DNA from: Psychrobacter maritimus
GTDB lineage: Bacteria > Pseudomonadota > Gammaproteobacteria > Pseudomonadales > Moraxellaceae
NCBI RefSeq assembly: GCF_904846345.1
Contig: NZ_CAJHAJ010000002.1
Span: 186,001-250,000, forward strand
DNA length: 64,000 nt
Direction of reading: 5' to 3'
Part shown: positions 1-8,473 of the stretch, in pieces
Layout of the letters: every line of letters starts with the position of its first letter
Numbering within the stretch: position 1 is the stretch's first letter
Notes under the pieces: model-generated
Database searches by the model: none
The model's input: only the letters and a program-made list of their open reading frames with translations
Told to the model about the DNA's origin: nothing
Made by a program: the position numbers and the translations under genes

Positions 1-369
1 CTTGCCAAAGGTATAAATAATGGCAAAGCCATAGGTCACCGTTGGCAATAACATGGGCAATAAGGCGGCAACTTTAATAACCTTTTTAAAGCCCTTCGGT
101 AAATTAGTCCAATGCACGGTATAAGCTAAGATGAAAGCGAGCATGGTGGCGCTCAGAGCACTTACCGTCGCCACAAAAAAACTATTAAACATCACCTGCT
201 TAAAGCTATCACTACTTGCGATACTTTTATAGTTATCTAAGCCAATGCCATCGCCGACATTTAATGATAACGCCAGCACTTTACCTAAGGGTACAAACAG
301 AAAAGCGATGAATAAAATCGTCACAAATAGCCAAATGGCTTTTGCTTGGGGTGGATTACTAAGCTTCAT
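1..369 (-). CDS. ABC transporter permease, 3' part cut off by window edge
   Basis: The reverse strand reads from an ATG at 369 without a stop to base 1, giving the first 123 residues of a hydrophobic protein that begins MKLSNPPQAKAIWLF. One membrane helix (about residues 11-31) is followed by a periplasmic-type loop and a second helix in the region FFVATVSALSATMLAFILAY, which fits the start of a binding-protein-dependent permease of the iron(III)/aminoethylphosphonate type. It lies 96 bp downstream of an ABC ATPase on the same strand, so the two are probably one importer operon that continues outside the window. The substrate cannot be told: the order ATPase then permease recalls phnT-phnU (2-aminoethylphosphonate), but ferric or sulfate/spermidine-like importers remain possible. 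The binding-protein gene is not in view. Confidence 0.75.
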   Translation of the reverse strand, partial: MKLSNPPQAKAIWLFVTILFIAFLFVPLGKVLALSLNVGDGIGLDNYKSIASSDSFKQVMFNSFFVATVSALSATMLAFILAYTVHWTNLPKGFKKVIKVAALLPMLLPTVTYGFAIIYTFGK

Positions 370-465
370 AAACGTCCAAAACAATCAAATGGTCAGGTTT
401 TTACTGAATGACAGCTATAGTCAGTCTCTCAGTTGCCGATTCAGTCACTGCAAGCTGTTACAAAA

Positions 466-1353
466 TCAGCCTTTCACCGTATCTTTTGACTTTTGCTTAT
501 CATGGACAGTGATAACTTTAGAATCAGTATGACGAGGGCTAATATCAGCCTCATATTGTCCATAGTTTTGGGTTTGAGTGTATTTACTTAGCGGATCAGC
601 TTCAGATATACCGTTGGCAAATAAGCTTAAGATATTGCGACGTTTGATATTGAGCTGATTGAGAATGAAGTTGGTGACAAAATCATTGGCAGGATTGTGT
701 ATGATTTCAGCGGGTTCAGCGAATTGCGCCACTTTGCCATCTGATAGCAGTAGGATGCGATCAGATAACGTCATCGCCTCTTCTGGGTCATGGGTGACAA
801 TTAAAGTAGTCAGCTGATAGCGCACGGCAATCTCACGAATGCGCTCTTTGACGGTTTCCTTAATTACCCCATCTAATGCCGATAAAGGCTCATCTAACAA
901 TAATATTTTGGGTTTCATGACCAGCGTACGAGCCAGCGCAACACGTTGCTTTTGACCGCCTGATAGCTGATGAATACGCTTACTTAGGTGCGCCTTAATA
1001 TCGAGTAAATCGATCAGTTCATCGACTTCTTGTTGTCTACTGACACTAGGATTGTTACGCAGACCGTATTCGATGTTTTGTTTGACATTGAGATTGGGAA
1101 ATAACGCATAATCCTGAAAGACGATATTAAAGCCTCTTTGTCTCATAGAGACGCGGGTAATATCTTCGCCGTTATAGGCAATACGGCCGCCGCTAATGTC
1201 AGTTAAGCCCAAAATCATATGCAGTAAAGTAGTCTTGCCACAGCCGGATGGCCCTAAGATTGAAACTATCTCACCCGTGTTAATTTTGAGTGAAAGATCC
1301 TCGAATATCACCTTATCATCATATCTCTTTGTAACGTGTCTTAGCTCTAACAT
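466..1353 (-). CDS. ABC transporter ATP-binding protein
   Basis: The protein has all nucleotide-binding-domain motifs in order: Walker A GPSGCGKTT, a Q-loop in VFQDYALFPN, the signature LSGGQKQRVALARTL, Walker B ILLLDEPLSALD and the switch His in IVTHDPEEA. The region after about residue 215 is a short C-terminal extension rather than a full TOBE domain. This is typical of the FbpC/PotA/PhnT group, which powers import of iron, polyamines, sulfate or phosphonates. I chose the ATG at 1353 rather than the GTG at 1359 because AGGTGAG (1359-1365 on the plus strand, read in reverse) then lies five bases upstream; with GTG it would touch the start codon. The gene is transcribed away from the eptA locus, with which it shares a 250-bp divergent upstream region. 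Confidence 0.9.
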   Translation of the reverse strand: MLELRHVTKRYDDKVIFEDLSLKINTGEIVSILGPSGCGKTTLLHMILGLTDISGGRIAYNGEDITRVSMRQRGFNIVFQDYALFPNLNVKQNIEYGLRNNPSVSRQQEVDELIDLLDIKAHLSKRIHQLSGGQKQRVALARTLVMKPKILLLDEPLSALDGVIKETVKERIREIAVRYQLTTLIVTHDPEEAMTLSDRILLLSDGKVAQFAEPAEIIHNPANDFVTNFILNQLNIKRRNILSLFANGISEADPLSKYTQTQNYGQYEADISPRHTDSKVITVHDKQKSKDTVKG

Positions 1354-1525
1354 ATCCACTCACCTAATCGCTTATGATTAAAAATTTAATTATTTATCTT
1401 GGATAGGTCAGCAGTGTATCTAGCAGATATGACACTTCGATGAAAAAAATGATAAAAAATCGCGTAAAAGGTTTTGGCATTTTTTGTTTTCTTAATATCA
1501 ACAACCCATTATTTGACCCCGTCAC

Positions 1526-1542
1526 CTTAACGTCTTCTTAAC
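1526..1542 (+). promoter_or_regulatory. Putative PmrA box upstream of eptA
   Basis: Two direct copies of CTTAAC are separated by five bases (CTTAAC-GTCTT-CTTAAC), the 6-5-6 spacing of the PmrA/BasR operator consensus HTTAAD-N5-HTTAAD. A weak -10-like TAATGT follows 11 bp later at 1554-1559; a second AT-rich candidate lies at 1568-1573. The box sits 60 bp before the eptA start, and a PmrA-like regulator is encoded two genes downstream, so autoregulation of the locus is the simple reading. Confidence 0.7.
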
Positions 1543-1601
1543 AAGCTAGTTGTTAATGTAAGGAATATATATTCCCTATAACTCTGTTGAGAAGTCTGTG
1601 T

Positions 1602-3341
1602 ATGTTGACACTTCAAGCACTTAGCACCAATGCCACTAAAGCTGATACCAAAAAAAGCATCATTAGCAGATACTTTAATCGTGAAATTCATCTTAATTAT
1701 CTTATTGTTATCGTTGCGCTATATTTGGTGGCTACTGCCAATATGAGCTTTTTTGAGCAAGTGTTAAATATTTATCCTTTTAGCAGTAATATTGGCTTTA
1801 TGATTTCTATCACAGGCTTACTGTTTGGATTGATATGGCTAGTGCTGCAACTATTGTGTTATCGGCCAATCGCAAAGTTAGTGCTGATTGCGATGGTATT
1901 AATAGCGGCAGTATGTGGTTATTTTACCGATGGCTATGGAACGATATTTGATCATAATATGCTGGTCAATAGCATGCAGACCGACCAAGCAGAAGCGATG
2001 GGCTTGATGGCACCGAGTTTTTTTGTTCGCGTTCTTTTATTAGGAGTATTGCCAGCTATTATCATTGCTAACATTCGTATCAAGCGTACGCCTTTACGCC
2101 GCGCATTATGGCAACGAGCGCTTACTTTGATACTCTCTATCCTATTAATAGCCATCTGCCTACTACCCTTTGGCGACCAATACGCCACCTTTTTTCGCCA
2201 ACATAAAGTGGTGCGTAGTTATACCAATCCTATTACCCCTATTTATTCTGTGGTCAAACTTGGCACCGATTACGTCGATGAATTGCGTCGTCCTGACACC
2301 TTAATCCTGCATGCAACAGATGCCAAACGCACCACGCCCGTCGCTAGCAATAGCACACCTACTGCAAAACCTAAATTGATGGTATTTGTCGTCGGTGAAA
2401 CGGTTCGCGCTGACCATATTGGCTTAAACGGTTATCAGCGTGAGACTATGCCACTGCTTGCTAGCCAGCCAGATATTTATAGCTTTAAGCATGCAACCTC
2501 CTGCGGCACCTCTACCGCTTATTCGGTTCCATGCATGTTCAGCTATGCTAATAGAAAGGATTACGATGCCAGTAGTGCGGACTATAATGAAAATGTGCTT
2601 GATACCTTGCATAAACAAGGCGTCAACGTCATTTGGCGTGATAATAATTCTAGCTCTAAAGGCGTCGCCGATAGGGTGACTTTTGAGGATTATAAAACGC
2701 CTAAACTTAACCCTGATTGCGATGGCGAATGCCGTGATATTGGTATGCTTAGTGGCTTTGATAAACTGGTAAAGCCAGAGGCATCACCAGTAAAGCCCGA
2801 TACAGTAAATTCGAATACATTGCCAAAAGACACGCTTATCGTATTGCATCAAATGGGTAATCACGGTCCTGAGTATTACAAACGCTATCCTAAAACCTTT
2901 GAAGTTTTTAAACCCGTTTGTATGACCAATGAGCTGTCTAAATGTGATGGTCAGTCTATTATCAATGGCTATGATAATGCGATTCGTTATACTGATTATT
3001 TTTTGAATAACGTTATCAATACGCTAAAAGCTTATGAGCAGGATTATGATGTGGTGATGGTATACATCAGCGATCATGGAGAAAGTTTGGGTGAAAACAA
3101 TATCTACTTGCATGGCTTGCCGTACAGTATGGCGCCAAATGCTCAAAAGCAAGTGCCGGTGATTGTCTGGTCACCTGCGAGTAATGGCATCGACAGCACT
3201 AGCAGCAATAAAAGCAGCCTTGCTAACATGATTGAGCAGCCCGTATCTCATGATTTTATTACCCCAACCTTACTTGGCTTTTTTGATATTACGACCGATG
3301 AGGTAGCTGCCGCACCGACTTTCTTTAAGGCTGCCAATTAG
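1602..3341 (+). CDS. eptA: Lipid A phosphoethanolamine transferase, EptA/MCR-like
   Basis: An inner-membrane enzyme with an N-terminal block of about five membrane helices (to about residue 190) and a periplasmic alkaline-phosphatase-fold domain. It moves phosphoethanolamine from phosphatidylethanolamine to lipid A phosphates, lowering surface charge and binding of polymyxins. Visible are the metal-site motif VVGETVRADH, the catalytic segment SCGTSTAYSVPCMFS with nucleophile Thr at about residue 305 between paired cysteines, NHGPEYYKRYP and YISDHGESLGENNIYLHG. From memory the catalytic half reads much like MCR-1 (same SCGTSTAYSVPCMFS, WRDNNSxSKGV and HQMGNHGP blocks). The ATG at 1602 was preferred to an upstream TTG at 1587, although its ribosome site is weak. 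A PmrA-type box precedes it, and pmrAB-like genes, dgkA and pap2 follow on the same strand. Confidence 0.93.
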   Translation: MLTLQALSTNATKADTKKSIISRYFNREIHLNYLIVIVALYLVATANMSFFEQVLNIYPFSSNIGFMISITGLLFGLIWLVLQLLCYRPIAKLVLIAMVLIAAVCGYFTDGYGTIFDHNMLVNSMQTDQAEAMGLMAPSFFVRVLLLGVLPAIIIANIRIKRTPLRRALWQRALTLILSILLIAICLLPFGDQYATFFRQHKVVRSYTNPITPIYSVVKLGTDYVDELRRPDTLILHATDAKRTTPVASNSTPTAKPKLMVFVVGETVRADHIGLNGYQRETMPLLASQPDIYSFKHATSCGTSTAYSVPCMFSYANRKDYDASSADYNENVLDTLHKQGVNVIWRDNNSSSKGVADRVTFEDYKTPKLNPDCDGECRDIGMLSGFDKLVKPEASPVKPDTVNSNTLPKDTLIVLHQMGNHGPEYYKRYPKTFEVFKPVCMTNELSKCDGQSIINGYDNAIRYTDYFLNNVINTLKAYEQDYDVVMVYISDHGESLGENNIYLHGLPYSMAPNAQKQVPVIVWSPASNGIDSTSSNKSSLANMIEQPVSHDFITPTLLGFFDITTDEVAAAPTFFKAAN

Positions 3342-3405
3342 ACCTTTTTAGGATTTTTAAACCTATTTTATTAGCGCCCTGTTGGCATTTATGCACGAGA
3401 CATGT

Positions 3406-4092
3406 ATGTACAAGATACTCGTTATTGAAGACAATCCTGATATTGTCGCCAATATTTACGCTTTTTTTGAGCACAAGGGCTTTGAGCTGGACAATGCTCA
3501 TAACGGTATTAGTGGTTTGACGCTCGCCTCGAATAACCGTTATGACGTTATCTTGTTGGACGTCATGCTACCGGGTATGGATGGTACCAAACTGTGTAAA
3601 AAGCTCAGAGAGGAGCTGCATGATAAAACCCCCGTATTGATGCTGACTGCTCGCGATACTATTTCGGATAAAGTGGCAGGCTTCGATAGTGGCGCGGATG
3701 ATTATTTGGTCAAACCTTTCTCATTGGTTGAATTGGAATCACGCATAAAAGCTCTGATACGCCGCCATCAAGACAGTCACTTTGAGCACAGTATCACAGT
3801 CGGCAAACTGTCTTTAAATACGGAAGTACACACGATTGTTCGTGAGGGCAAACCTATAAAACTGACACCAACTGGGTTTAAGATATTACAGATACTGATG
3901 AGCGCGGCGCCGCGAGTGGTCAGCAAAAACGAGTTAGAAGAAAAAGTATGGGGTGAGGATATTCCAAGTAGCGATGCGCTGCGAACCCATGTGCATAGCG
4001 TACGCGCACAAGTCGATAAGCCGTTTGATAAAACAATGATAGTGACTGTGCCTGGGATTGGTTATCAAATTATCGATCCGGACAAAGAATAA
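3406..4092 (+). CDS. pmrA: PmrA/BasR-like OmpR-family response regulator
   Basis: A 228-residue two-domain regulator. The receiver begins MYKILVIEDNPD, has the phospho-acceptor Asp at residue 52 in ILLDVMLPGMDG, and the conserved Thr and Lys in MLTARD and YLVKPF. The C-terminal winged helix carries the usual segments, including LRTHVHSVRAQVD and GIGYQI. The ATG at 3406 is used because it starts the canonical receiver strand; the TTG at 3382 only adds eight unconserved residues. It lies 64 bp after eptA and 99 bp before its partner kinase. The PmrA-type boxes before eptA and dgkA make these its likely targets. The symbol is assigned by context; ColR or another PmrA/QseB relative is the alternative. 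Confidence 0.85.
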   Translation: MYKILVIEDNPDIVANIYAFFEHKGFELDNAHNGISGLTLASNNRYDVILLDVMLPGMDGTKLCKKLREELHDKTPVLMLTARDTISDKVAGFDSGADDYLVKPFSLVELESRIKALIRRHQDSHFEHSITVGKLSLNTEVHTIVREGKPIKLTPTGFKILQILMSAAPRVVSKNELEEKVWGEDIPSSDALRTHVHSVRAQVDKPFDKTMIVTVPGIGYQIIDPDKE

Positions 4093-4191
4093 AAGACGAT
4101 CATAAGATTGAGCGACTCAACGCTATTATGAATGCTCTTGCTACTCTTTCATCTCGTTCTACCTACTGCTTGTCATTAAGAAGTAAATACC

Positions 4192-5520
4192 ATGTTAGTA
4201 AAGACAATGTTTAGCATCGACTCCATCGCCAATAAATTTCGCATCTCCTACTTTCTATTTGCCCTATTGCTTTGCGCCACTTTCGTCAGTATTTTTATGT
4301 ATGCTGAAATGAAGCTCGAGCAAGAGCTGGTCAAAGCGCGCTTGATTCAACAATTGGCACTCAGTCAGGAAAAAGAAGGTGAGCAGCCGGTTTATATTGC
4401 CAACCCCGGTATCAAAATCTATGACTATGATAATGCACCTGCTAATCTAAAAGCCATGGCAACTGATACGGTGCAAGAAACGCCGGTCACCGTAGATACC
4501 GAAGCAGGCAGTATCAACACCAACTTGCATTTTTTCCTCTATCATAAAAACAATCACCGCTATCTTTTAACCTATTTAGAAGACAGTGAATTGGTGATGG
4601 AAAGCTATCCCGTTTTGGCCATATTTGAGCAATTAGAAGACATATTTGCCAACGCCTTAAGAGTTGCTGTTATTTTAAGCCTGCTCATTGCTGCGATATT
4701 CTCTCAGCTGTCCTCAAGGCAAATCACCAAGCCTTTATTAGACTTAAAAAAAGCCGTAGAAACCGACCATCAAAACCTAACTCAACTGACTCATCTGCCA
4801 TCCGAGGTTGGCGTTTTGGCACGCGCCATTGATGAGAAAAACCAAAAGCTTGAGCAGTACTTAAAGCGTGAGCAATTATTTACCGGTGATGTCAGCCACG
4901 AATTGCGCACGCCCTTGACCATTATTATGGGCGCATCAGAAGTACTGGCATCACAATTGGCCGACGACAGTCACTTGAGCGAATTTACCAATCGCATTAG
5001 CAATACCGCCAAAGAAACCTCTGAGATTATCACCGCTTTGCTATTACTCTCTCGTGCACCTGAAAAACTGGACACACCGCAGACGCCTATCAACAATATT
5101 GCGGTTAATGAAGCTGAGCGTTTAAAGTACTTGTTACGCTACAAGTCAGTCACGTGCACCGTCGTCGCTGAACAAGAATATTTCGCCTACGTACGACCTG
5201 AACTGCTAAAAATGGCATTAGGAAACTTGATAAAAAACGCCTTTCAATACACCGACGAAGGGGAAGTTATTATCAGTATTGACGCTGAGAAAATCACCGT
5301 CACCGATACAGGTCTTGGCATTCCTGAAGCCATGATGCCATTGCTATATGAGAGATTTGAGCGTTTAGAGTTACCGCATAATGATAAGCAGTCGGATAAG
5401 ATTGAAGGTACAGGTTTAGGGCTAAGTATTGTGCAACGCATTATGACGCATATGGGCTGGAAGCTAACCCACCAAGCCAATACTACAGGCGGCAGTACCT
5501 TTAGTATTTATTATCAATAG
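4192..5520 (+). CDS. pmrB: PmrB-like sensor histidine kinase
   Basis: A 442-residue membrane kinase: a first transmembrane helix at about residues 18-38, a periplasmic sensor of roughly 110 residues, a second helix near 155-175, then a dimerisation domain with phospho-acceptor His at about residue 236 in SHELRTPLTIIMGASEVL. The ATPase domain shows NLIKNAFQYT (N box), VTDTGLGIP (G1) and GTGLGLSIVQ (G2). It presumably senses an envelope signal such as cationic peptide, metal or pH and phosphorylates the upstream regulator, but the sensor loop lacks the ExxE iron motif that I would recognise from enteric PmrB, so the signal is open. It ends 12 bp before the second PmrA-type box. Confidence 0.87.
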   Translation: MLVKTMFSIDSIANKFRISYFLFALLLCATFVSIFMYAEMKLEQELVKARLIQQLALSQEKEGEQPVYIANPGIKIYDYDNAPANLKAMATDTVQETPVTVDTEAGSINTNLHFFLYHKNNHRYLLTYLEDSELVMESYPVLAIFEQLEDIFANALRVAVILSLLIAAIFSQLSSRQITKPLLDLKKAVETDHQNLTQLTHLPSEVGVLARAIDEKNQKLEQYLKREQLFTGDVSHELRTPLTIIMGASEVLASQLADDSHLSEFTNRISNTAKETSEIITALLLLSRAPEKLDTPQTPINNIAVNEAERLKYLLRYKSVTCTVVAEQEYFAYVRPELLKMALGNLIKNAFQYTDEGEVIISIDAEKITVTDTGLGIPEAMMPLLYERFERLELPHNDKQSDKIEGTGLGLSIVQRIMTHMGWKLTHQANTTGGSTFSIYYQ

Positions 5521-5532
5521 TTTTAGGAGAAG

Positions 5533-5549
5533 CTTAACGCTTTCTTAAT
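5533..5549 (+). promoter_or_regulatory. Putative PmrA box upstream of dgkA
   Basis: CTTAAC-GCTTT-CTTAAT gives the same 6-5-6 arrangement as the box before eptA. A good -10 candidate TATACT starts 11 bp after it (5561-5566), so the box takes the place of a -35 element. It implies a second, PmrA-dependent promoter for dgkA-pap2 inside the locus. Confidence 0.65.
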
Positions 5550-5652
5550 ACGCCCTATTTTATACTCAGTGCTCACTGGTTCCATTTACTCTTTTTAAAT
5601 GGTTCGAAATCTACCGTATGCACTGATTTTAATAGACTATTAAGAATCCAAT

Positions 5653-6126
5653 ATGAACCAAGTCAACCCCATTCATATCAGTAACAATCAAACAAACTCC
5701 CATTCTAAAAACCTAGAAATGCCTCATACTTTCATTGTAGCTAATAGCTTTGCCAGTCATGCAAAAGGTAAAAAGGGGCTTTCTCGTATCGTTAACGCCG
5801 CAGGGTACTCCCTAGATGGTTTTAAAGCGGCTTATAAATTTGAAGCAGCGTTTAGACAAGTGCTATGGCTCAATCTAATCTTATTCACTGTCATTATATT
5901 TATGCCTTTTGGCACCAGTATCAAAATGATGCTAGTCATCGCCTCGTTTTTATCTTTGATTGTCGAGCTTATTAATACCGGTATTGAAGCCAGTGTCGAC
6001 CATACGTCAACGGCAAAGCACCCCTTAGCTAAAATAGCCAAAGATGTCGGTTCAGCGGCACAATTCTTGGCGTTACTGCTACTATTCGTCTTATGGTCAA
6101 TGGCGTTAATGAGTGTGGTACTTTGA
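5653..6126 (+). CDS. dgkA: Diacylglycerol kinase
   Basis: A small integral membrane kinase that phosphorylates diacylglycerol to phosphatidic acid. The core matches the DgkA family: FEAAFRQ near residue 63, VELINTGIEASVD with the catalytic Glu region, and AKDVGSAAQFLALL, with three predicted helices. It is 157 residues, longer than the usual 120, because of a soluble N-terminal extension of about 45 residues. Its presence here makes biochemical sense: each phosphoethanolamine transfer by EptA leaves one diacylglycerol, which DgkA returns to phospholipid synthesis. Pairing of eptA with dgkA is known in Pseudomonas. It has its own PmrA-type box and overlaps the PAP2 gene. Confidence 0.93.
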   Translation: MNQVNPIHISNNQTNSHSKNLEMPHTFIVANSFASHAKGKKGLSRIVNAAGYSLDGFKAAYKFEAAFRQVLWLNLILFTVIIFMPFGTSIKMMLVIASFLSLIVELINTGIEASVDHTSTAKHPLAKIAKDVGSAAQFLALLLLFVLWSMALMSVVL

Positions 6127-6839
6127 AAGCCTATTCAGCTAATTGGGTCTGGTTAAAGCTACTGTGTTTAACCATTATTGCAGCGCTAACATTTGAGCAT
6201 AGCGCGTTAGATGTGCGTATTAGCGAGCTTTTCTACCTAAACGGACATTGGCTTTTGGAAAAAGGCGCTCAGCCTTATGCCTTTATTTTTTATGATGGAC
6301 CCAAAGCTTTGTTAATTGTATTGGCGATTTATTTGCTGATTGTGTTAATCATTAGATATAAACAACCTGTCGATGCAAACCTGTCACTAAATACCGTAAA
6401 ACCTCATAGATTGATGATTCCCCTACCAGCTCGGGAAATCTGTTATCTACTAACTATTATTATCTTAGTACCCACCAGCATTGCCTTATTAAAAGGTGTC
6501 ACCCATGTTAGCTGCCCCAATCATTTGACGCTGTTTAGTGGTGAGCTGCCCTATCTTAACCTTTGGCAAAATATGGTTGCGAACACGCCAGCCAAGTGCT
6601 TCCCAGCCGCCCATGCAAGTGCAGGGTTTTCTTTATATGGATTAGCATTTTTACCTACTCTGCATAAGTATCGCTATAAAATATTTGCAGCGGTCACTGT
6701 TTTAGGCTGGACAATGGGACTTTACAAAATGCTCTTTGGCGACCATTTTTTCAGTCATACCTTAGTGTCGATGCTATTGTCATTGACGATAGCCTGCGCG
6801 CTTGCCAGCATATTTTTTAAAAGGTCTACTACTCATTAA
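6123..6839 (+). CDS. PAP2-superfamily membrane phosphatase
   Basis: A multi-pass membrane protein with the PAP2 (type 2 phosphatidic acid phosphatase) signature: AKCFPAAHASAGFS and the later GLYKMLFGDHFFSHTLVS holding the second His; the basic first motif is not obvious. Relatives remove or exchange phosphates on lipid A, phosphatidylglycerophosphate or undecaprenyl pyrophosphate. I prefer the TTG at 6123, which overlaps the dgkA stop as TTGA and suggests coupling; an ATG at 6093 would overlap dgkA by 34 bases, its extra residues look like out-of-frame dgkA, and it has no ribosome site. A pap2 gene also follows mcr-1 on plasmids, which makes this arrangement notable. LpxE, LpxT and PgpB-like roles cannot be separated here. 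Confidence 0.82.
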   Translation: MKAYSANWVWLKLLCLTIIAALTFEHSALDVRISELFYLNGHWLLEKGAQPYAFIFYDGPKALLIVLAIYLLIVLIIRYKQPVDANLSLNTVKPHRLMIPLPAREICYLLTIIILVPTSIALLKGVTHVSCPNHLTLFSGELPYLNLWQNMVANTPAKCFPAAHASAGFSLYGLAFLPTLHKYRYKIFAAVTVLGWTMGLYKMLFGDHFFSHTLVSMLLSLTIACALASIFFKRSTTH

Positions 6840-7105
6840 TTCCCAGAATAAGATAATTTCTTAAAACGCATTCAATTAAAATCAATAAATTCTGGCAACG
6901 CAAACCCTTACTCTTTATACCCTCCATCAAATACTATCTTTTATCACTCAAGTTTCTATTGCCCTCTAAGCTCAGCTTAAGGTTGGTTTGTTTTAATAGT
7001 GCTAACACAGGCTATTTACAATAAATCTAGCCTCATCGCGATAGACACGTTTATTTTAATAGCGTGTTATCGCCAGCAAATAAACTGACTACTAAGCGGG
7101 GTATA

Positions 7106-7717
7106 ATGATGGGCCAGAACAATCATAGCGGTATAACCAACGACGCAAGTAAACCCTTTTCACAACCGTCTAAAACGAAGCAAGTAAGAGTTTGGGATAT
7201 CCTTGTCAGAATCACCCATTGGGCAGTCGCTATTGGTGTTATTGCAAACCTATTGTTTACAGAAGACGGTAGCGAGCTGCACGCATACGTTGGCTATACT
7301 GTCGTGGGGTTAGTTGTCATACGTTTATTATGGGGCTTTGTAGGGACACGCTACGCTCGATTTAGCAGTTTCTTTCCTACTCCTTTACGTATCAAGCGCC
7401 ATTTATCAGCACTCAGCATCCGTCGTACCGATAAACAGCATCTTGGTCATAATCCATTGGCCGCTATTATGATGCTATCATTATGGGCGGCGATTATAGG
7501 GCTTGGAATCACAGGCTATCTGATGGAATCAGGAATGATGGGTAACGAAGATTTTCTTGAAGAGGTGCATGAATTATTAGCAAATAGCTTGTATCTATTG
7601 GTTCCTCTACACGTTATCGCGGCGCTTGTCATGAGTTACTGGCAACGACAGAATCTGATTAAAGCCATGATTACTGGTAATAAAACCATAGTAGATGAAC
7701 CCTCTAAATCAGAATAA
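7106..7717 (+). CDS. Cytochrome b561-type membrane cytochrome
   Basis: About 203 residues with four membrane helices and His residues placed for heme ligation: VWDILVRITHWAVAIGV in helix 1, ELHAYVGYTVVGL in helix 2, and VHELLANSLYLLVPLHVIAAL in the last two. This is the Ni/Fe-hydrogenase/formate-dehydrogenase-like cytochrome b fold that moves electrons between quinol and a partner in or beyond the membrane. The ATG at 7106 follows AAGCGGGG; the GTG at 7064 has no ribosome site. The next gene, a response regulator, begins 22 bp downstream. The group cytochrome b, two-component system and PepSY protein continues to 12794. The electron acceptor is unknown. Confidence 0.85.
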   Translation: MMGQNNHSGITNDASKPFSQPSKTKQVRVWDILVRITHWAVAIGVIANLLFTEDGSELHAYVGYTVVGLVVIRLLWGFVGTRYARFSSFFPTPLRIKRHLSALSIRRTDKQHLGHNPLAAIMMLSLWAAIIGLGITGYLMESGMMGNEDFLEEVHELLANSLYLLVPLHVIAALVMSYWQRQNLIKAMITGNKTIVDEPSKSE

Positions 7718-7739
7718 GCAAAATGATGGAGCATGGCAT

Positions 7740-8414
7740 ATGGCACGTATATTACTCATAGAAGACGATAGCACTATCGCCGACGGTATTATTCTGGGTT
7801 TAAAAAGTCATGGAATGATGGTCGATTGGTTCGATAATGCAAAGCAAGGTGAGCTGGCATTACAAGATAATATGTTTGATGCGGTTTTGTTAGATTTAAG
7901 CTTGCCGCAAGGCGACGGTATGACAGTATTAAAAAACTGGCGCGGCAAACAGATAGACACCCCTGTATTAATCATCACTGCTCGCGATGCCATCGCCAAT
8001 CGCGTGGCCGGACTCAATGCAGGGGCTGATGACTATTTGATTAAACCCTTTGCCTTGGATGAAGTTATCGCTCGTCTGCAAGCACTGATGCGGCGCAGTC
8101 AAGGACGTAGCCAACCTGAAATTCGCTACGGTAACGTGACTTATCAGCCGCATAGCCAACAACTCTACCATCAAGGCAATCTTATTGAGCTTACGATTAA
8201 AGAGGTGGCGATACTAGAGCAAATGCTGACGCATCCTAAGCAGATTCACAGTCGGGCAAGCTTAGAGGACAAGCTCTATGGATGGCAACAAGATATAGAA
8301 AGTAATGCCATTGAAGTACATATTCATCATTTACGCAAAAAGCTTGGCAATGATTTTATTTTAACCAAACGTGGGGTGGGTTATTATTTAAATCCCACCT
8401 ACAATCATCTATAG
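7740..8414 (+). CDS. QseB/PmrA-type response regulator
   Basis: A 224-residue OmpR-family regulator: receiver starting MARILLIEDD, phospho-acceptor Asp at residue 52 in VLLDLSLPQGDG, Thr in IITARD and Lys in YLIKPF; winged-helix output domain with AIEVHIHHLRKKLG and GVGYYL. The start ATG follows GGAG by eight bases. It belongs to the QseB/PmrA/BasR subfamily, as does the regulator at 3406. That subfamily binds TTAAG-like direct repeats, and such a repeat lies at 9931-9947 before the PepSY gene, so it is probably the activator of the downstream redox genes. It is followed by its kinase after 59 bp. Confidence 0.87.
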   Translation: MARILLIEDDSTIADGIILGLKSHGMMVDWFDNAKQGELALQDNMFDAVLLDLSLPQGDGMTVLKNWRGKQIDTPVLIITARDAIANRVAGLNAGADDYLIKPFALDEVIARLQALMRRSQGRSQPEIRYGNVTYQPHSQQLYHQGNLIELTIKEVAILEQMLTHPKQIHSRASLEDKLYGWQQDIESNAIEVHIHHLRKKLGNDFILTKRGVGYYLNPTYNHL

Positions 8415-8473
8415 TAATATAAAAGCTTAAACTTAAACTTAAAATCCTCCGTCACCTTTTGCCCTGTGAGCCT

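Noticed and set aside
6976..6992. CTTAAG followed by TTTGTT as a PmrA-type box before the cytochrome b gene
   Set aside because: The second half-site matches poorly and no -10 follows at the spacing seen at the other boxes.
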